A DNA stretch of 64,000 nt from Brucella pseudintermedia (GCF_042697365.1 NZ_CP137604.1), one strand, 5' to 3'; positions 50,945 through 60,604 are shown, counted from the stretch's first letter. Translations and numbers: made by a program. The notes: a model not told the origin generated them from the letters alone.

Positions 50945-52234
50945 ATGCAAACCTCAACCGACGCGGCAGCAAGGCTGTCCGCGAACCCTGATGCACGCCC
51001 TGCGCTTTCTTCAGCTACTCTTCTTTTGTTTGCAGCGGCAAGCGGGCTGGCGGTAGCCAATGTCTATTTCGCTCACCCGCTTCTCGATGTGATGGCCGAC
51101 GACCTCGGCCTCAAGCGATCAACCGCGGGCCTTATCGTCGCCGCCAGCCAGATCGGTTATGCACTCGGCCTGATTTTCCTCGTTCCGCTCGGCGACCTGT
51201 TCAATCGGCGCAAGCTCATCATCACGCATTTCCTTCTGTCGGTCCTGTCACTGATCGCAATCGGCCTTGCGGCCAATGCCACCGTACTTCTGGTCGCCAT
51301 GGCTTTCATGGGGCTGCTCGCCGTCGTCACGCAGGCGCTCGTCGCCTATGCGGCCAGCCTTGCCGAACCTGGGCGGCGCGGCCATGTGGTCGGCATCGTC
51401 ACCAGCGGCATCGTGCTCGGCATATTGCTGGCGCGCGCCATAGCTGGCGCCCTCACCGACATTGGCGGCTGGCGTATCGTCTATTTCGTTTCCGCCATTC
51501 TAACGCTTTCAATCGCGCTGCTGCTCTGGCGCTCCCTCCCCGACCAGAAGCGCCAACCCGCCAGCGTCCGCTATCCGGCACTTATTCTGTCGCTCGTGTC
51601 ATTGTTTCGTTCCGAGCCGGTGCTGCGCATTCGCGCCATCATCGCCATGCTGATCTTTGCCAATATAACCACCTTGCTCGCACCACTGGTCATGCCGCTC
51701 AGCGCACCGCCTTTTGAGCTGAGCCACGCCCAGATCGGCCTTTTCGGGCTGGCAGGTGCAGCAGGAGCACTGGCCGCATCGCGGGCAGGCAGCGTTGCCG
51801 ACCGTGGCCATGCGCAGCGCATGACAGGCTTTGCCCTGCTCCTGATGTTTATCTCGTGGGGATTGATAGCCCTGCTTGGGCACTCGCTGCTCTGGTTAAT
51901 CGCAGGTGTGCTGGTAATCGACTTCGGCCTTCAGGCCGTCCACGTCACCAACCAGGCGATGATCTACCGCGTCCGACCAGACGCGCAGAACAGGCTTACC
52001 GCCGCCTATATGGTTTTCTATTCCATCGGCAGCGCAAGCGGTTCAGCAGTTTCAACATGGGTCTACGCTCATGCAGGCTGGAACGGCGTCTGCCTGCTCG
52101 GCGCAGGCATCAGCCTTGTCACGCTCGTCTTCTGGGCAGCGACACTGAAAGCAACGCCAGAAGCTGCCACGCGTGCAGTAAGCTGCTCGGCTTGGAGCAT
52201 TCCGGTTAAAACGGAGTCGCCGGAACCGGTCTAA
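50945..52234 (+). CDS. MFS transporter (drug-efflux type)
   Basis: The 429-residue protein has 12 predicted helices. The N-terminal cytoplasmic stretch is followed by VANVYFAHPLLDVMADDLG near residue 38. The MFS motif PLGDLFNRRKLI lies between helices 2 and 3 near 82. A TAGGAG ribosome site precedes the ATG. It is divergent from the HxlR gene and probably induced by its ligand. The last ~13 residues (WSIPVKTESPEPV) are encoded inside a dispersed repeat, so the native C-terminus may have been replaced. Confidence 0.87.
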   Translation: MQTSTDAAARLSANPDARPALSSATLLLFAAASGLAVANVYFAHPLLDVMADDLGLKRSTAGLIVAASQIGYALGLIFLVPLGDLFNRRKLIITHFLLSVLSLIAIGLAANATVLLVAMAFMGLLAVVTQALVAYAASLAEPGRRGHVVGIVTSGIVLGILLARAIAGALTDIGGWRIVYFVSAILTLSIALLLWRSLPDQKRQPASVRYPALILSLVSLFRSEPVLRIRAIIAMLIFANITTLLAPLVMPLSAPPFELSHAQIGLFGLAGAAGALAASRAGSVADRGHAQRMTGFALLLMFISWGLIALLGHSLLWLIAGVLVIDFGLQAVHVTNQAMIYRVRPDAQNRLTAAYMVFYSIGSASGSAVSTWVYAHAGWNGVCLLGAGISLVTLVFWAATLKATPEAATRAVSCSAWSIPVKTESPEPV

Positions 52235-52340
52235 CATTTTGTTTTTATCGTATTATCCAACGCAGCGAAGCGGGATCAGAAATCAGTCCAGTAGACTGAT
52301 TTCCCCGCGTAGGCGCTTCGCACTTTTGCTGGAAATGCTC
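52195..52340 (-). repeat. Palindromic repeat, family A, long form, between MFS and ispG
   Basis: In ispG orientation it starts AGCATTTCCAGCAAAAGTG directly after the ispG TAG. It continues through the same middle section as the pyk copy, and ends in GGAACCG...CGGAATGCTC, so both ends carry GAGCATT. Its left 40 bases are coding sequence for the MFS C-terminus. Confidence 0.85.
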
Positions 52341-53611
52341 TAGTTCTGACCGGAGGCAACCTTCTGCTCAAGCCCGAAGCGGTTCTCGATGTAATCGGCA
52401 ACCATTTTCTGGAATTCTTCGGCAATGGCGGGACCACGCAACGTCGTGACCTTCTTGCCATCGACAAAGACCGGCGCGGACGGGGTTTCGCCCGTGCCGG
52501 GAAGCGAAATGCCGATATCGGCATGTTTCGATTCGCCCGGTCCGTTGACGATGCAGCCCATGACCGCAACCGACAGCGCTTCTACGCCCGGATATTTCTC
52601 ACGCCAGACAGGCATGTTGCGGCGGATATCGTCCTGAATGGTCTGCGCCAGTTCCTGAAACACCGTCGAGGTCGTTCGTCCGCAGCCGGGGCAGGCCGCA
52701 ACGATCGGAATGAACTGGCGGAAGCCCATGGTTTGCAGCAATTCCTGCGCCACCTGCACTTCGCGGGTGCGGTCGCCGCCCGGCTCCGGCGTTAGCGAAA
52801 TGCGGATCGTGTCGCCAATGCCCTGCTGCAGCAGAATGCCCATCGCCGCCGACGAGGCAACAATGCCCTTGGTGCCCATGCCGGCTTCGGTAAGGCCCAG
52901 ATGCAGGGCATGGTCGGAACGCTGCGCCAGCATCGTATAGACGGCAATCAGGTCCTGCACCTGACTGACCTTGGCCGACAGGATGATCTTGTCGCGCCCA
53001 AGCCCGATCTCTTCAGCAAGATTGGCTGAGATCAGCGCTGACTGCACAATGGCTTCGCGCATGACTTCCTGCGCGGAAAGCGGTGCGCCCTCAGCCTGAT
53101 TGCGATCCATCAGCGTGGTCAGGAGTTCCTGATCGAGCGAACCCCAGTTCACCCCGATACGTACCGGCTTGTCATAGCGGATCGCCATCTCGACAATATC
53201 GGCGAACTGCTTGTCCTTCTTGTCCTTGAAGCCGACATTGCCCGGATTGATGCGATATTTCGCAAGCGCTTCCGCACAGGCCGGATGATCGGCCAGCAGC
53301 TTGTGGCCGATATAATGGAAATCGCCCACCAGCGGCACATTATGTCCGAGACGTTCCAGACGCTCGCGGATTTTCGGCACGGCAGCAGCCGATTCATCGC
53401 GATCCACCGTGATGCGCACAATCTCCGACCCGGCCCGATGCAAGGCCGCCACCTGCGCCACCGTGGAATCCACATCTGCCGTGTCCGTATTGGTCATCGA
53501 CTGCACGACAACCGGCGCGCTGCCGCCGACCGTGACGCCACCGACATTGACGCCAACCGACTGGCGGCGAGGAAATGGATGCGAAAAATAGCTGACGGTC
53601 TCGGAAGACAT
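52340..53611 (-). CDS. ispG: 4-hydroxy-3-methylbut-2-enyl-diphosphate synthase (IspG)
   Basis: The 423-residue protein opens SHPFPRRQSVGVNVGGVTVGG and has VQSMTNTDTADVD near residue 36, then the iron-sulfur region at the C-terminus: PIVAACPGCGRTTSTVFQ near 296 and VMGCIVNGPGESKHADIGISLPG near 345, giving three conserved cysteines. It makes HMBPP from MEcPP in the non-mevalonate isoprenoid pathway; ispA in this window is further down the same pathway. The start at 53611 gives the expected N-terminus. Confidence 0.95.
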   Translation of the reverse strand: MSSETVSYFSHPFPRRQSVGVNVGGVTVGGSAPVVVQSMTNTDTADVDSTVAQVAALHRAGSEIVRITVDRDESAAAVPKIRERLERLGHNVPLVGDFHYIGHKLLADHPACAEALAKYRINPGNVGFKDKKDKQFADIVEMAIRYDKPVRIGVNWGSLDQELLTTLMDRNQAEGAPLSAQEVMREAIVQSALISANLAEEIGLGRDKIILSAKVSQVQDLIAVYTMLAQRSDHALHLGLTEAGMGTKGIVASSAAMGILLQQGIGDTIRISLTPEPGGDRTREVQVAQELLQTMGFRQFIPIVAACPGCGRTTSTVFQELAQTIQDDIRRNMPVWREKYPGVEALSVAVMGCIVNGPGESKHADIGISLPGTGETPSAPVFVDGKKVTTLRGPAIAEEFQKMVADYIENRFGLEQKVASGQN

Positions 53612-53794
53612 TTTGCTCTGTTCTTAACTGTACCTGTTTTCAGGTGGCGCAGCGCGACGCGAATGTCAACGCCTGCAATTCTGCGGGCCTGCATTTCTCC
53701 GGGCCTGCGTATATCCGGCTTTCGCTTTATATAATCGCTTGCCGAGGCAATGTCGCCCTCTCATTATGTCGTGACCATAAGGAGGAGCTCGCCA

Positions 53795-54586
53795 ATGAAC
53801 GACACATCTGCCGGCAAGACCGCAATCATCACCGGATCGAATTCCGGGATCGGCCTCGGTATAGCCCATGCACTGGCGGCGGCGGGACACAACGTCGTGA
53901 TAAACTCCTTCACCGACCGCAACGAGGACCATGCGCTTGCCGCCAGGCTGGGTGAAGAACATGGCGCGAGCGTGGCCTATATCGCCGCCGACATGTCAAA
54001 GGCGGATCAATGCCGGGAGCTGATCACAGAAACTGCAAAGCGGTTCGGCAGCGTGGACATTCTCGTCAACAATGCCGGCATCCAGCATGTATCGCCCGTG
54101 GACGAGTTTCCGCCTGAGCAATGGGACCGCATCATCGCGATCAACCTGACATCGGCCTTCCACACCTCCGCCGCCGCCATCCCGCATATGCGCAAGGCGG
54201 GCTGGGGCCGCATCATCAACATCGCTTCTGCGCATGGCCTCGTGGCCTCGCCGTTCAAATCGGCTTATGTCGCTGCCAAGCACGGCATTGTCGGCTTTAC
54301 CAAGACACTGGCGCTGGAGCTCGCCACCGCGAAAATCACCGCCAATTCCATCTGCCCCGGCTATGTTCTGACCCCGCTTGTCGAGGCGCAGATACCCGAC
54401 CAGATGAAAGCCTATCATATGGACCGCGAAACCGTGGTTCGCGAGGTCATGCTCGACAAACAACCGACGAAGGAATTCGTCACCACCGCCCAGATCGGGG
54501 CAGTTGCCGCCTTCCTCGCAAGTGACGCGGCAGCGCAGATCAACGGCGCCGCTATCCCTGTCGACGGCGGCTGGACGGCCGAATAG
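53795..54586 (+). CDS. 3-hydroxybutyrate dehydrogenase-like SDR
   Basis: From ATG 53795 (AAGGAGGAG 9 bases upstream) the 263-residue protein shows TGSNSGIGLGIAHAL near residue 12, NNAGIQHVSPVDEFP near 90, SAHGLVASPFKSAYVAAKHGIVG with the catalytic Tyr and Lys near 145, and the C-terminal substrate segment PLVEAQIPDQMKAYHM. The pattern is that of D-3-hydroxybutyrate dehydrogenase, oxidising 3-hydroxybutyrate to acetoacetate. bdhA is a likely identity. A family B repeat begins at its stop. Confidence 0.85.
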   Translation: MNDTSAGKTAIITGSNSGIGLGIAHALAAAGHNVVINSFTDRNEDHALAARLGEEHGASVAYIAADMSKADQCRELITETAKRFGSVDILVNNAGIQHVSPVDEFPPEQWDRIIAINLTSAFHTSAAAIPHMRKAGWGRIINIASAHGLVASPFKSAYVAAKHGIVGFTKTLALELATAKITANSICPGYVLTPLVEAQIPDQMKAYHMDRETVVREVMLDKQPTKEFVTTAQIGAVAAFLASDAAAQINGAAIPVDGGWTAE

Positions 54587-54628
54587 CGCATCCCGAAAAG
54601 TGGGAACCGGTTTTCGGATAAGATGCGC
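54586..54628. repeat. Palindromic repeat, family B, after the bdhA-like gene
   Basis: GCGCATC and GATGCGC form the ends, with CCGAAAA/TTTTCGG and AACCGGTT inside. It uses the last base of the stop codon TAG (54584-54586), so it is directly adjacent to the gene. Confidence 0.85.
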
Positions 54629-54641
54629 GGCATAAGAAAGC

Positions 54642-55835
54642 TTAATGCTTTTGGTCGGCGTATCGGGCCAGACTTGAGAAGGCCAGCACCACCAGCAGCA
54701 ATACCGGAAGCGCCAGAAACACCACGCCGAAGCCGCTGTGCTTGGCAACAAAGCCGATCAGCGACGGCGCCACCAACATGCCGGAATAGCCAAGCGTCGT
54801 CGCGATGGACAGGCCGACGCTCGGATTGACGCCCGGCATGTTGCCGGCCATCGAGAAGGCTATCGGCACCATGTTGGAAATGCCGATCCCGCAGATCGCG
54901 AAACCGATAATCGCCATTGTGGAGCTGTTTCCAAAACCGACGATCAACATGCCGATAATGGCGATGGTCGTGCAGGCGCGCAGGGTTTTAACCGCGCCGA
55001 ACCGGTCGCGAACCAGATCGCCCGCAAAACGCATGATGGCCATCGCGCCTGAAAACGCCGCGAAACCAAAGCCCGCCACTGTGACCGAAGCGCCCAGATC
55101 CTGGCGCATATGGTATGCGCCCCAGTCGAGAATTGCGCCTTCCGGCACCATGGAAAACAGCGCCATGACGCCGACAAGCCATGGCAGGGGATTGCGCGGC
55201 AGGGTCAGCTTTTGCTTTTCGCCGCCGGGATGATGGTGCTCCGTGTCCGGGATGATCGAAGGCCACGCAATGGCAATCAGGATGGCGGCGATGATGGTCG
55301 TCACCAGCGCATGAACGGTCGACCCGAATTGCGCGATGAGGAAGCCGCCGCTTGCAGCACCGATCAAGCCGCCAAGGCTCCAGAAAGCGTGGCAGGACGA
55401 CATGATCGCCCGGCGCATCTTTTTCTCTACCGCCACCGCATTGGCGTTCATCGACACATCCATCGCGGCCATGGTCCCGCCGAAATAGAACATCACGATC
55501 ACAGCCGTGACCACATTCGGAACCAATGCAATAACCAGCAGCGCCGGAATGAAGGCAAGCGCGAAGGCGCGTACCACAATGCCCGAACCGCGATGTGCGG
55601 ATAGTGCGCCCGCGACAGGCATCATGGCCAGTGAGCCAAGGCCAAAGACAAGGATCATCAGGCCCATACCGGCGCTGTCGAGACCCAGACGGGCGGCGAA
55701 TTCCGGGATTTTCGGGGCCCAGCCGCCAAAAATATAACCGTTCATCAGGAAGAGGAGCGCGACGGCGATCCGCTCTCTGGTTATGATCGGCGCACGCGTT
55801 GGCGCCGCATCTTCGCGTCCGGAAACCTGTTCCAT
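54642..55835 (-). CDS. MFS transporter, possibly sugar-related
   Basis: The 397-residue protein has 12 hydrophobic helices, starting with IAVALLFLMNGYIFGGWAPKIPEF. It has an MFS loop-like ALSAHRGSGIVVRAF and a long central loop around residue 190-210. The substrate is not evident. It begins 7 bases after the DeoR-type regulator gene and forms an operon with it, a layout common for sugar-responsive transport. The family resembles transporters near FucP-like or AraJ-like groups, without certainty. Confidence 0.82.
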   Translation of the reverse strand: MEQVSGREDAAPTRAPIITRERIAVALLFLMNGYIFGGWAPKIPEFAARLGLDSAGMGLMILVFGLGSLAMMPVAGALSAHRGSGIVVRAFALAFIPALLVIALVPNVVTAVIVMFYFGGTMAAMDVSMNANAVAVEKKMRRAIMSSCHAFWSLGGLIGAASGGFLIAQFGSTVHALVTTIIAAILIAIAWPSIIPDTEHHHPGGEKQKLTLPRNPLPWLVGVMALFSMVPEGAILDWGAYHMRQDLGASVTVAGFGFAAFSGAMAIMRFAGDLVRDRFGAVKTLRACTTIAIIGMLIVGFGNSSTMAIIGFAICGIGISNMVPIAFSMAGNMPGVNPSVGLSIATTLGYSGMLVAPSLIGFVAKHSGFGVVFLALPVLLLVVLAFSSLARYADQKH

Positions 55836-55842
55836 CTATCCC

Positions 55843-56628
55843 TCAGTCGCGGTCTGCTGCCGCACGTAAAATCTTCATCCCCGATGCCGCATAGGGCACA
55901 AGCGCGGCTTCGTCCACATCGTATTCGACAGCCATGACGCCCACATCATTCAAGGGCACAACATCGTGAGCGGCTACCGTACCGAGCTTTTCGCTCGTAA
56001 TGGCAAGCGCCACCGTCCGGCTGCGCCCGGCAACCACCCGTTTGAATTCCGCATCGTCCAGATGGAGCGCTGTCACGCCGATTTCCGCAGCAATCCCGCA
56101 CGCGCCCAGAACACAAAGATCGGGCCGCAGCAATTCGGCATCGCGCAAGGCGCGCGCGCCGACGGCGGCGCTCACACGCCGGTCGATGGGCCCGCCGATC
56201 ATGATCAGCTCGATCGCGGGCGAGCCCATGAGAATCACGGCGATGGACGGCGTATTGGTGACGACTGTAATGGCTTCGCCACGCTCGACCATAAGCCGCG
56301 CCAGCGCCGTATTGACCGAAGACGCATCGAGAAACACCGTCATGCCGGGTTCCACCAGCCGCGCCAATGCTGCAGCGAGCGCGGCCTTCGCCTGTGGCCG
56401 TTCGCAATCGCATTCGGCGAGCGGCGCAGGCTCCGGCACGGCCCGCAGGGCACCGCCATAGACGCGCCTGCAAAGCCCGGCCGCCGCCATCTCGCGCAGA
56501 TCGCGCCGGATGGTATCCTCCGACACGCCGAAACTCTCCGCAAGTTCAGCCGCCAGCACGCGCCCCGACTGCTGCAGCAGTTCCTGAATGCGCGCCTGTC
56601 TTTCGTGAAGCAGAAGCTCTGTCGCCAT
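55843..56628 (-). CDS. DeoR/GlpR-family transcriptional regulator
   Basis: A 261-residue protein (262 from ATG 56631). The N-terminal helix-turn-helix is ELAESFGVSEDTIRRDLREMAAAGL near residue 25 with family signature ahead (LLLHERQARIQELLQQSGRV). The C-terminal sugar-phosphate-binding domain has VFLDASSVNTALARL near 95, VTNTPSIAVIL near 120 and MIGGPIDRR near 140. It most likely represses the co-transcribed MFS gene and itself. Repeated ACATGCATA motifs lie just upstream. Confidence 0.88.
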   Translation of the reverse strand: MATELLLHERQARIQELLQQSGRVLAAELAESFGVSEDTIRRDLREMAAAGLCRRVYGGALRAVPEPAPLAECDCERPQAKAALAAALARLVEPGMTVFLDASSVNTALARLMVERGEAITVVTNTPSIAVILMGSPAIELIMIGGPIDRRVSAAVGARALRDAELLRPDLCVLGACGIAAEIGVTALHLDDAEFKRVVAGRSRTVALAITSEKLGTVAAHDVVPLNDVGVMAVEYDVDEAALVPYAASGMKILRAAADRD

Positions 56629-56637
56629 CATTCCTCA

Positions 56638-56676
56638 ACATGCATAATCATGCACAAATCGGCATAAACATGCATA
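56638..56676. promoter_or_regulatory. Candidate DeoR operator array
   Basis: ACATGCATA occurs at 56638-56646 and 56668-56676, exactly 30 bp apart, with a partial copy TCATGCA between (56648-56654). The array begins 10 bases upstream of the regulator start, a typical autoregulatory position. Confidence 0.6.
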
Positions 56677-56790
56677 TCAGATTTTGCTTCCTTCGCAAGC
56701 GCAAAGAAATGCCGCGACGTATGACAGCTGCGGCATTTGCGTTTCTAAACGCTTTTAAAGCGACAGTTACGGTCTGATGGGCCGCTACGC

Positions 56791-56892
56791 CTCTCCCTCA
56801 TCCTGAGCCTGTCGAAGGACGAGGGCAGGCGCTGTGCATTTCCCTCGCCCTTCGAGACGCTGTTCAACGGCTCCTCAGGATGAGGGAAAGGG
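56791..56892. repeat. Palindromic repeat with 14-bp perfect ends
   Basis: TCCCTCATCCTGAG (56794-56807) and CTCAGGATGAGGGA (56874-56887) form the outer arms; TCGAAGG...CGAGGG and CCCTCG...CCTTCGA form inner arms. Similar elements are widespread in alphaproteobacterial genomes. It lies in the 314-base gap between the DeoR gene and pyc, which holds no gene that I can see. Confidence 0.8.
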
Positions 56893-56942
56893 AGACCTGT
56901 AGCGCGATCCGAAGATCGATCAGCTTCGGCTGAAGCCCATAA

Positions 56943-59900
56943 CTATTCTGAATAAACGATCAGCAAATCCTTGGCGTCGATCTGCTCGCCCGGGCGCACC
57001 AGCACTTCCGCGATAGTGCCATCGCGTTCGGCATGAATGGCCGTTTCCATCTTCATCGCCTCGATGGAGAGCAGCACATCGCCTTGCGAAACCTTCTGGC
57101 CGCTGGCCACGGCAACCGTGGAGACGACGCCTGGCATCGGCGCACCGACCTGTTTGTCATTCCCCGTTTCCATCTTGCGGCGGACGCCGCCGGAAGCGCC
57201 CTTGGCGCGGTTCGGCACCTTGATGCGGCGCGGCTGGCCGTTCAACTCGAAGAACACCGTCACCATGCCCTTCTCGTCCGTCTCGCTCATCGCCTGATTG
57301 ACGATCACCAGCGTCTTGCCGCGCTCAAGATCGACAAAGACTTCTTCTTCGGGCTTGAGACCGTAGAAATAAACTGGCGTCGGCAGCACACTTGTCGGGC
57401 CATAGGTTTCCTGCGCGGCTGCATAATCGGTGAAAACCTTCGGATACATCAGCGCCGAGGCAAATTCTTGATCGGAAATCTTGCGACCGACAGCCTGCTC
57501 GAACCCTTCACGTTCGGCATTCAGGTCGGCAGGCTCGAGAAGCGCGCCGGGGCGAACGGTAAACGGTTCTTCACCTTTCAGGATTTTCTTCTGGAGCGCC
57601 TTTGGCCAGCCTGATGGCGGCTGGCCAAGATCGCCGCGCATCATCGACACAACCGAATCCGGGAAAGCAATGTCCTTGGCCGGGTTCTCCACATCGGCAA
57701 CAGTCAGATCCTGGCTGACCATCATCAGCGCCATGTCGCCGACCACCTTCGAGGACGGCGTAACCTTGACGATATCGCCGAACATGCGGTTCACATCGGC
57801 ATAGGCCTGCGCCACTTCGTGCCAGCGGGTTTCAAGCCCGAGCGAACGCGCCTGTTCCTTCAGGTTTGTGAACTGGCCGCCCGGCATTTCATGCAGGTAG
57901 ACTTCCGAAGCCGGTCCCTTGAGATCGCTTTCAAAGGCCGCATATTGGTTACGCACCGCCTCCCAATAAAAGGAAATGCGGCGGATGGAATCCGGGTCGA
58001 GCCCCGGATCGCGTTCGGATCCATGCAAGGCTTCCACAATGGAACCGAGGCAAGGCTGCGACGTGTTGCCAGACAGCGCATCCATAGCCGCGTCAACCAC
58101 ATCGACGCCCGCATCGATTGCGGCAAGCACGGTTGCCGCCGAAATGCCAGACGTGTCATGCGTGTGGAAATGGATCGGCAGGTCAGTTTCCTCGCGCAGC
58201 GCCTTGAACAGAACGCGGGCGGCGGCAGGCTTCAAAAGCCCCGCCATATCCTTCACCGCAATGATATGCGCGCCGGCCTTCTCCACCTCCTTCGCCAGAT
58301 CGACATAATATTTCAGATCGTATTTTGCACGTTCCGGATTGAGGATATCGCCGGTGTAGCAGATCGCCGCTTCACAGAGCTTGTTTTCCTCCAGCACCGC
58401 ATCCATCGACACGCGCATGTTTTCGACCCAGTTGAGACTGTCGAAAACGCGGAACAGATCGATGCCGCCGCGCGCGGCCTCGCGCACGAAATATTTCACG
58501 ACATTGTCGGGATAGGATTTGTAACCCACCCCGTTCGCACCGCGCAGAAGCATCTGCAGAAGAAGGTTCGGCGCGCCTTCACGCACCAGCGCCAGACGCT
58601 CCCAAGGGTCTTCTGTGAGGAAGCGCATCGAGACATCGAAGGTCGCGCCACCCCAGCACTCAAGCGAGAACAGGTTCGGCAGCGCCTGTGCGTAGGAATT
58701 GGCGATGCGGGCAATATCATAGGTGCGCACGCGGGTGGCAAGCAGTGACTGATGCCCATCGCGCATGGTCGTGTCGGTAATCAGCGCACGCTTTTCATTG
58801 CGCACCCATTCAGCGAATTTCTTCGGCCCAAGCTGATCCAGACGCTGCTTGGTGCCATCGACCACCGGCTTGTCGCCGAACCACGGCACGCGCGGCTTGG
58901 CGGCATCCTTGGCGGGTTTCGCCCGACCCTTGGTCTCGGGATGGCCATTGACCGTCACGTCGGCGATATAGGTCAAAAGCTTGGTCGCGCGATCCTGCCG
59001 CTTCACCTGCTCGAACAATTCCGGCGTCGTGTCAATGAAGCGGGTCGTGTAATCATTCGACTGGAATTTCGGATGATTGATGATCGCTTCGAGGAAGGTG
59101 AGGTTCGTCGCCACGCCGCGAATGCGGAACTCGCGCAAGGCACGGTCCATGCGGCGAATGGCTTCAAGAGGCGTAGAGCCCGAAGCCGTCACCTTGACCA
59201 GCAGCGGATCGTAATAGCGGGTGATGAACGCGCCCGAATAGGCCGTCCCGCCATCGAGGCGAATGCCGAAGCCAGATGCCGAGCGATAGGCCTGAATGCG
59301 CCCGTAATCTGGAATGAAATTCTGCTCCGGGTCTTCCGTGGTGATCCGGCACTGAAGCGCATGGCCGTTAAGACGAATGTCCTCCTGGCGCGGCACGCCC
59401 GATTCCGGCGTCCCTATGGCAAAGCCTTCGAGAATATGAATCTGCGCCTTGACGATATCGATGCCTGTCACTTCTTCCGTGACGGTATGCTCCACCTGGA
59501 TGCGCGGATTGACCTCGATGAAATAGAACTTGCCGGTGTCGGCATCCATCAGGAACTCGACGGTGCCTGCGCCGATATAGTCGGTGGCATGGGCGATCTT
59601 CAGGCCATAGTCTGCCAGTTCCTGCCGCTGCGCATCGCTGAGATAGGGCGCAGGCGCGCGCTCCACGACCTTCTGGTTGCGGCGCTGGATCGAGCAGTCA
59701 CGCTCGAAAAGATGAACCGCATTGCCATGCCTATCGCCGAGAATCTGCACCTCAACGTGACGGGCGCGCTCGACCAGCTTTTCGAGATAGACCTCATCCT
59801 TGCCGAAAGCCGCCTTGGCCTCGCGCTTGGCTTCCGTCACCTCGCGGGCGAGATCGGCCTCGGCGCGGATCGCGCGCATACCGCGACCGCCGCCGCCCCA

Positions 59901-60419
59901 GCTTGCCTTCAGCATCAGCGGATAGCCGATTTCGGCGGCAAGCTTTTTCACCTCCTCCATGTCGTCGGGAAGCGGGTCGGTGGCGGGCACCACCGGCACG
60001 CCGATCTCGATGGCGAGATTGCGTGCTGCAACCTTGTTGCCGAGGCGGCGCATGGTCTCCGGCTTCGGACCGATGAAGATGATGCCGTTTTCAGCACAAG
60101 CTTCGGCAAATTCCGGGCTTTCCGACAAAAGGCCGTAGCCCGGGTGGATCGCATCGGCCCCCGAAAGCCTGGCGACGCGAATGATTTCGTCGATCGAAAG
60201 ATAGCTTTCGATCGGACCGAGATCGCGGTCCAGATGCGGGCCGCGACCGACCTGATAGCTTTCATCCGCCTTGAAGCGATGCAGGGAAAGTTTGTCTTCC
60301 TCGGCCCATATTGCCACCGTTTTGAGCCCCAGCTCATTGGCGGCGCGGAATACGCGGATTGCGATTTCAGATCGGTTGGCGACCAGAATTTTCCGGATAG
60401 GCTTTTGGGCGAAAGACAA
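56943..60419 (-). CDS. pyc: Pyruvate carboxylase
   Basis: From TTG 60419 the protein has 1158 residues, the usual length. It contains an N-terminal biotin carboxylase ATP-grasp domain (IRKILVANRSEIAIRVFRAAN, then ASWGGGGRGMRAI near 180 and NPRIQVEHTVTEEVTG near 300), the carboxyltransferase domain (TTMRDGHQSLLATRVR near 555) and a C-terminal biotin domain with AMKMET near 1124. It makes oxaloacetate from pyruvate. GGGAGA lies 6 bases before the TTG; ATG 60455 would add 12 residues with no ribosome site. Confidence 0.93.
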   Translation of the reverse strand: MSFAQKPIRKILVANRSEIAIRVFRAANELGLKTVAIWAEEDKLSLHRFKADESYQVGRGPHLDRDLGPIESYLSIDEIIRVARLSGADAIHPGYGLLSESPEFAEACAENGIIFIGPKPETMRRLGNKVAARNLAIEIGVPVVPATDPLPDDMEEVKKLAAEIGYPLMLKASWGGGGRGMRAIRAEADLAREVTEAKREAKAAFGKDEVYLEKLVERARHVEVQILGDRHGNAVHLFERDCSIQRRNQKVVERAPAPYLSDAQRQELADYGLKIAHATDYIGAGTVEFLMDADTGKFYFIEVNPRIQVEHTVTEEVTGIDIVKAQIHILEGFAIGTPESGVPRQEDIRLNGHALQCRITTEDPEQNFIPDYGRIQAYRSASGFGIRLDGGTAYSGAFITRYYDPLLVKVTASGSTPLEAIRRMDRALREFRIRGVATNLTFLEAIINHPKFQSNDYTTRFIDTTPELFEQVKRQDRATKLLTYIADVTVNGHPETKGRAKPAKDAAKPRVPWFGDKPVVDGTKQRLDQLGPKKFAEWVRNEKRALITDTTMRDGHQSLLATRVRTYDIARIANSYAQALPNLFSLECWGGATFDVSMRFLTEDPWERLALVREGAPNLLLQMLLRGANGVGYKSYPDNVVKYFVREAARGGIDLFRVFDSLNWVENMRVSMDAVLEENKLCEAAICYTGDILNPERAKYDLKYYVDLAKEVEKAGAHIIAVKDMAGLLKPAAARVLFKALREETDLPIHFHTHDTSGISAATVLAAIDAGVDVVDAAMDALSGNTSQPCLGSIVEALHGSERDPGLDPDSIRRISFYWEAVRNQYAAFESDLKGPASEVYLHEMPGGQFTNLKEQARSLGLETRWHEVAQAYADVNRMFGDIVKVTPSSKVVGDMALMMVSQDLTVADVENPAKDIAFPDSVVSMMRGDLGQPPSGWPKALQKKILKGEEPFTVRPGALLEPADLNAEREGFEQAVGRKISDQEFASALMYPKVFTDYAAAQETYGPTSVLPTPVYFYGLKPEEEVFVDLERGKTLVIVNQAMSETDEKGMVTVFFELNGQPRRIKVPNRAKGASGGVRRKMETGNDKQVGAPMPGVVSTVAVASGQKVSQGDVLLSIEAMKMETAIHAERDGTIAEVLVRPGEQIDAKDLLIVYSE

Positions 60420-60506
60420 GGCAGATCTCCCTAACTGCAATGACAAAGGCGCCATTGCTTAACCTGCAATAGACACAAGCGCAAACAAACTGTGCAACCG
60501 GGAGAT

Positions 60507-60538
60507 AAAAACAAAATGCCCGACCAAAAGCCGGGCAG
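60507..60538 (-). terminator. Terminator of the downstream livK gene
   Basis: TGCCCG and CGGGCA pair around a nine-base loop. On the minus strand it is followed by TTTTGTTTTT, so it ends the transcript coming from 60685-61800. Confidence 0.75.
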
Positions 60539-60604
60539 ATTGATGAATTTTGTAGCAATTTATGCTAATATATCAGGCACAAAACGGCTCCCATCATGAA
60601 GCAA

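Noticed and set aside
50945..56631. Genomic island carrying two MFS genes and regulators
   Set aside because: Core genes such as ispG lie between them, and base composition does not change visibly, so horizontal transfer of the block is not supported.
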